Positions 63,958 to 64,000 of a stretch of 64,000 nucleotides of DNA are shown here, piece by piece. The notes below the pieces were generated by a model. It was not told the DNA's origin, searched no databases, and was given only the letters and a program-made list of their open reading frames with translations. Origin of the DNA: Phytoseiulus persimilis (Eukaryota; Arthropoda; Arachnida; Mesostigmata; Phytoseiidae); assembly GCA_037576195.1 (NCBI GenBank), contig CM075101.1, positions 3,038,001 to 3,102,000 of the forward strand. Reading direction: 5' to 3'. The first letter of the stretch is position 1. Every line of letters starts with the position of its first letter. The translations under genes were made by a program, and so were the position numbers.

Positions 63958-64000
63958 TCCCCAGAAGCATCCAGTTCAATTGCCCCGGACGCCGACAATC
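63958..64000 (-). pseudogene. antisense gene C exon 2 of copia-2, fragment at window end
   Basis: CCCCAGAAGCATCCAGTTCA and onward matches copia-1 7885-7925. It marks the right junction of MULE-D and shows that copia-2 continues beyond the window. Confidence 0.9.

Larger units (their letters stand above)
33803..64000 (+). mobile_element. copia-2: second copia-1-family element, heavily nested, runs off the window
   Basis: Begins with an LTR at 33803 inside gypsy-2. Homology to copia-1 covers 33803-42047, then 43574-43586, 55511-55676 and 63958-64000; the gaps are later insertions. The last visible piece is in gene C exon 2, so exon 1 of gene C, the right LTR and the target duplication should follow after 64000. 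Confidence 0.93.

Overview
This window is eukaryotic and almost certainly metazoan. It has no bacterial gene organisation. It contains Ty1/copia and Ty3/gypsy retrotransposons, pogo, Merlin, hAT and MULE-type DNA transposons, short GT-AG introns, and two histone-type 3' hairpins, which are a metazoan hallmark. An arthropod is my best guess, from the element mix and from two short stretches of an AACCT/TTAGG-type repeat, but that is weak. I see no host gene, tRNA, rRNA or CRISPR array. The whole 64 kb reads as a nested transposon graveyard with several very young insertions.

Layout. (1) 1-9046: a nearly complete copia element (copia-1). Its LTRs differ at 1 of 301 comparable bases. It carries gag-pol, a sense envelope-like membrane protein, and then three genes on the OPPOSITE strand: A (Cys-rich), B and C (type II membrane proteins), with an intron in C. 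(2) 10.7-13.2 kb: decayed MULE-A, a FLYWCH-type DNA-binding domain plus transposase plus Ulp1-like protease. (3) 13390-18044: an intact young gypsy element with 174-bp LTRs and a CTTTT target duplication. (4) 20.4-25.3 kb: a decayed copia (copia-3) on the minus strand, with a spliced membrane-protein gene homologous to B/C at its end. (5) 25350-29156: a pogo/Tigger-like transposon with intact transposase and TA duplications. (6) 30.5-33.8 kb: pieces of two decayed minus-strand gypsy elements, one hit by a small LTR-deletion derivative. (7) 33803 to beyond 64000: a second copia of the copia-1 family (copia-2), inserted in gypsy-2.

Copia-2 is itself split by later insertions: a hAT MITE in pol (35904-36117), a Merlin transposon (42048-43573), a composite MULE block (43587-55510, with MULE-B, MULE-C and a MITE) and MULE-D (55677-63957). 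MULE-D in turn holds a hAT-like element, a foldback element and a 45-bp minisatellite. Fragments of one antisense gene (gene C) of copia-2 lie between these insertions at 41436-42047, 43574-43586, 55511-55676 and 63958-64000. This fixes the insertion order.

The most unusual content is the antisense accessory module of the copia family. It is a set of convergently transcribed genes inside an LTR retrotransposon, present in two diverged copies. Two of its proteins share a C-x8/9-C-x7-C...C C-terminal module, and a third homologue sits beside copia-3 with a phase-1 intron in the same place, just after the membrane segment. The second unusual item is a histone-type 3' stem-loop just downstream of both MULE Ulp1 reading frames.
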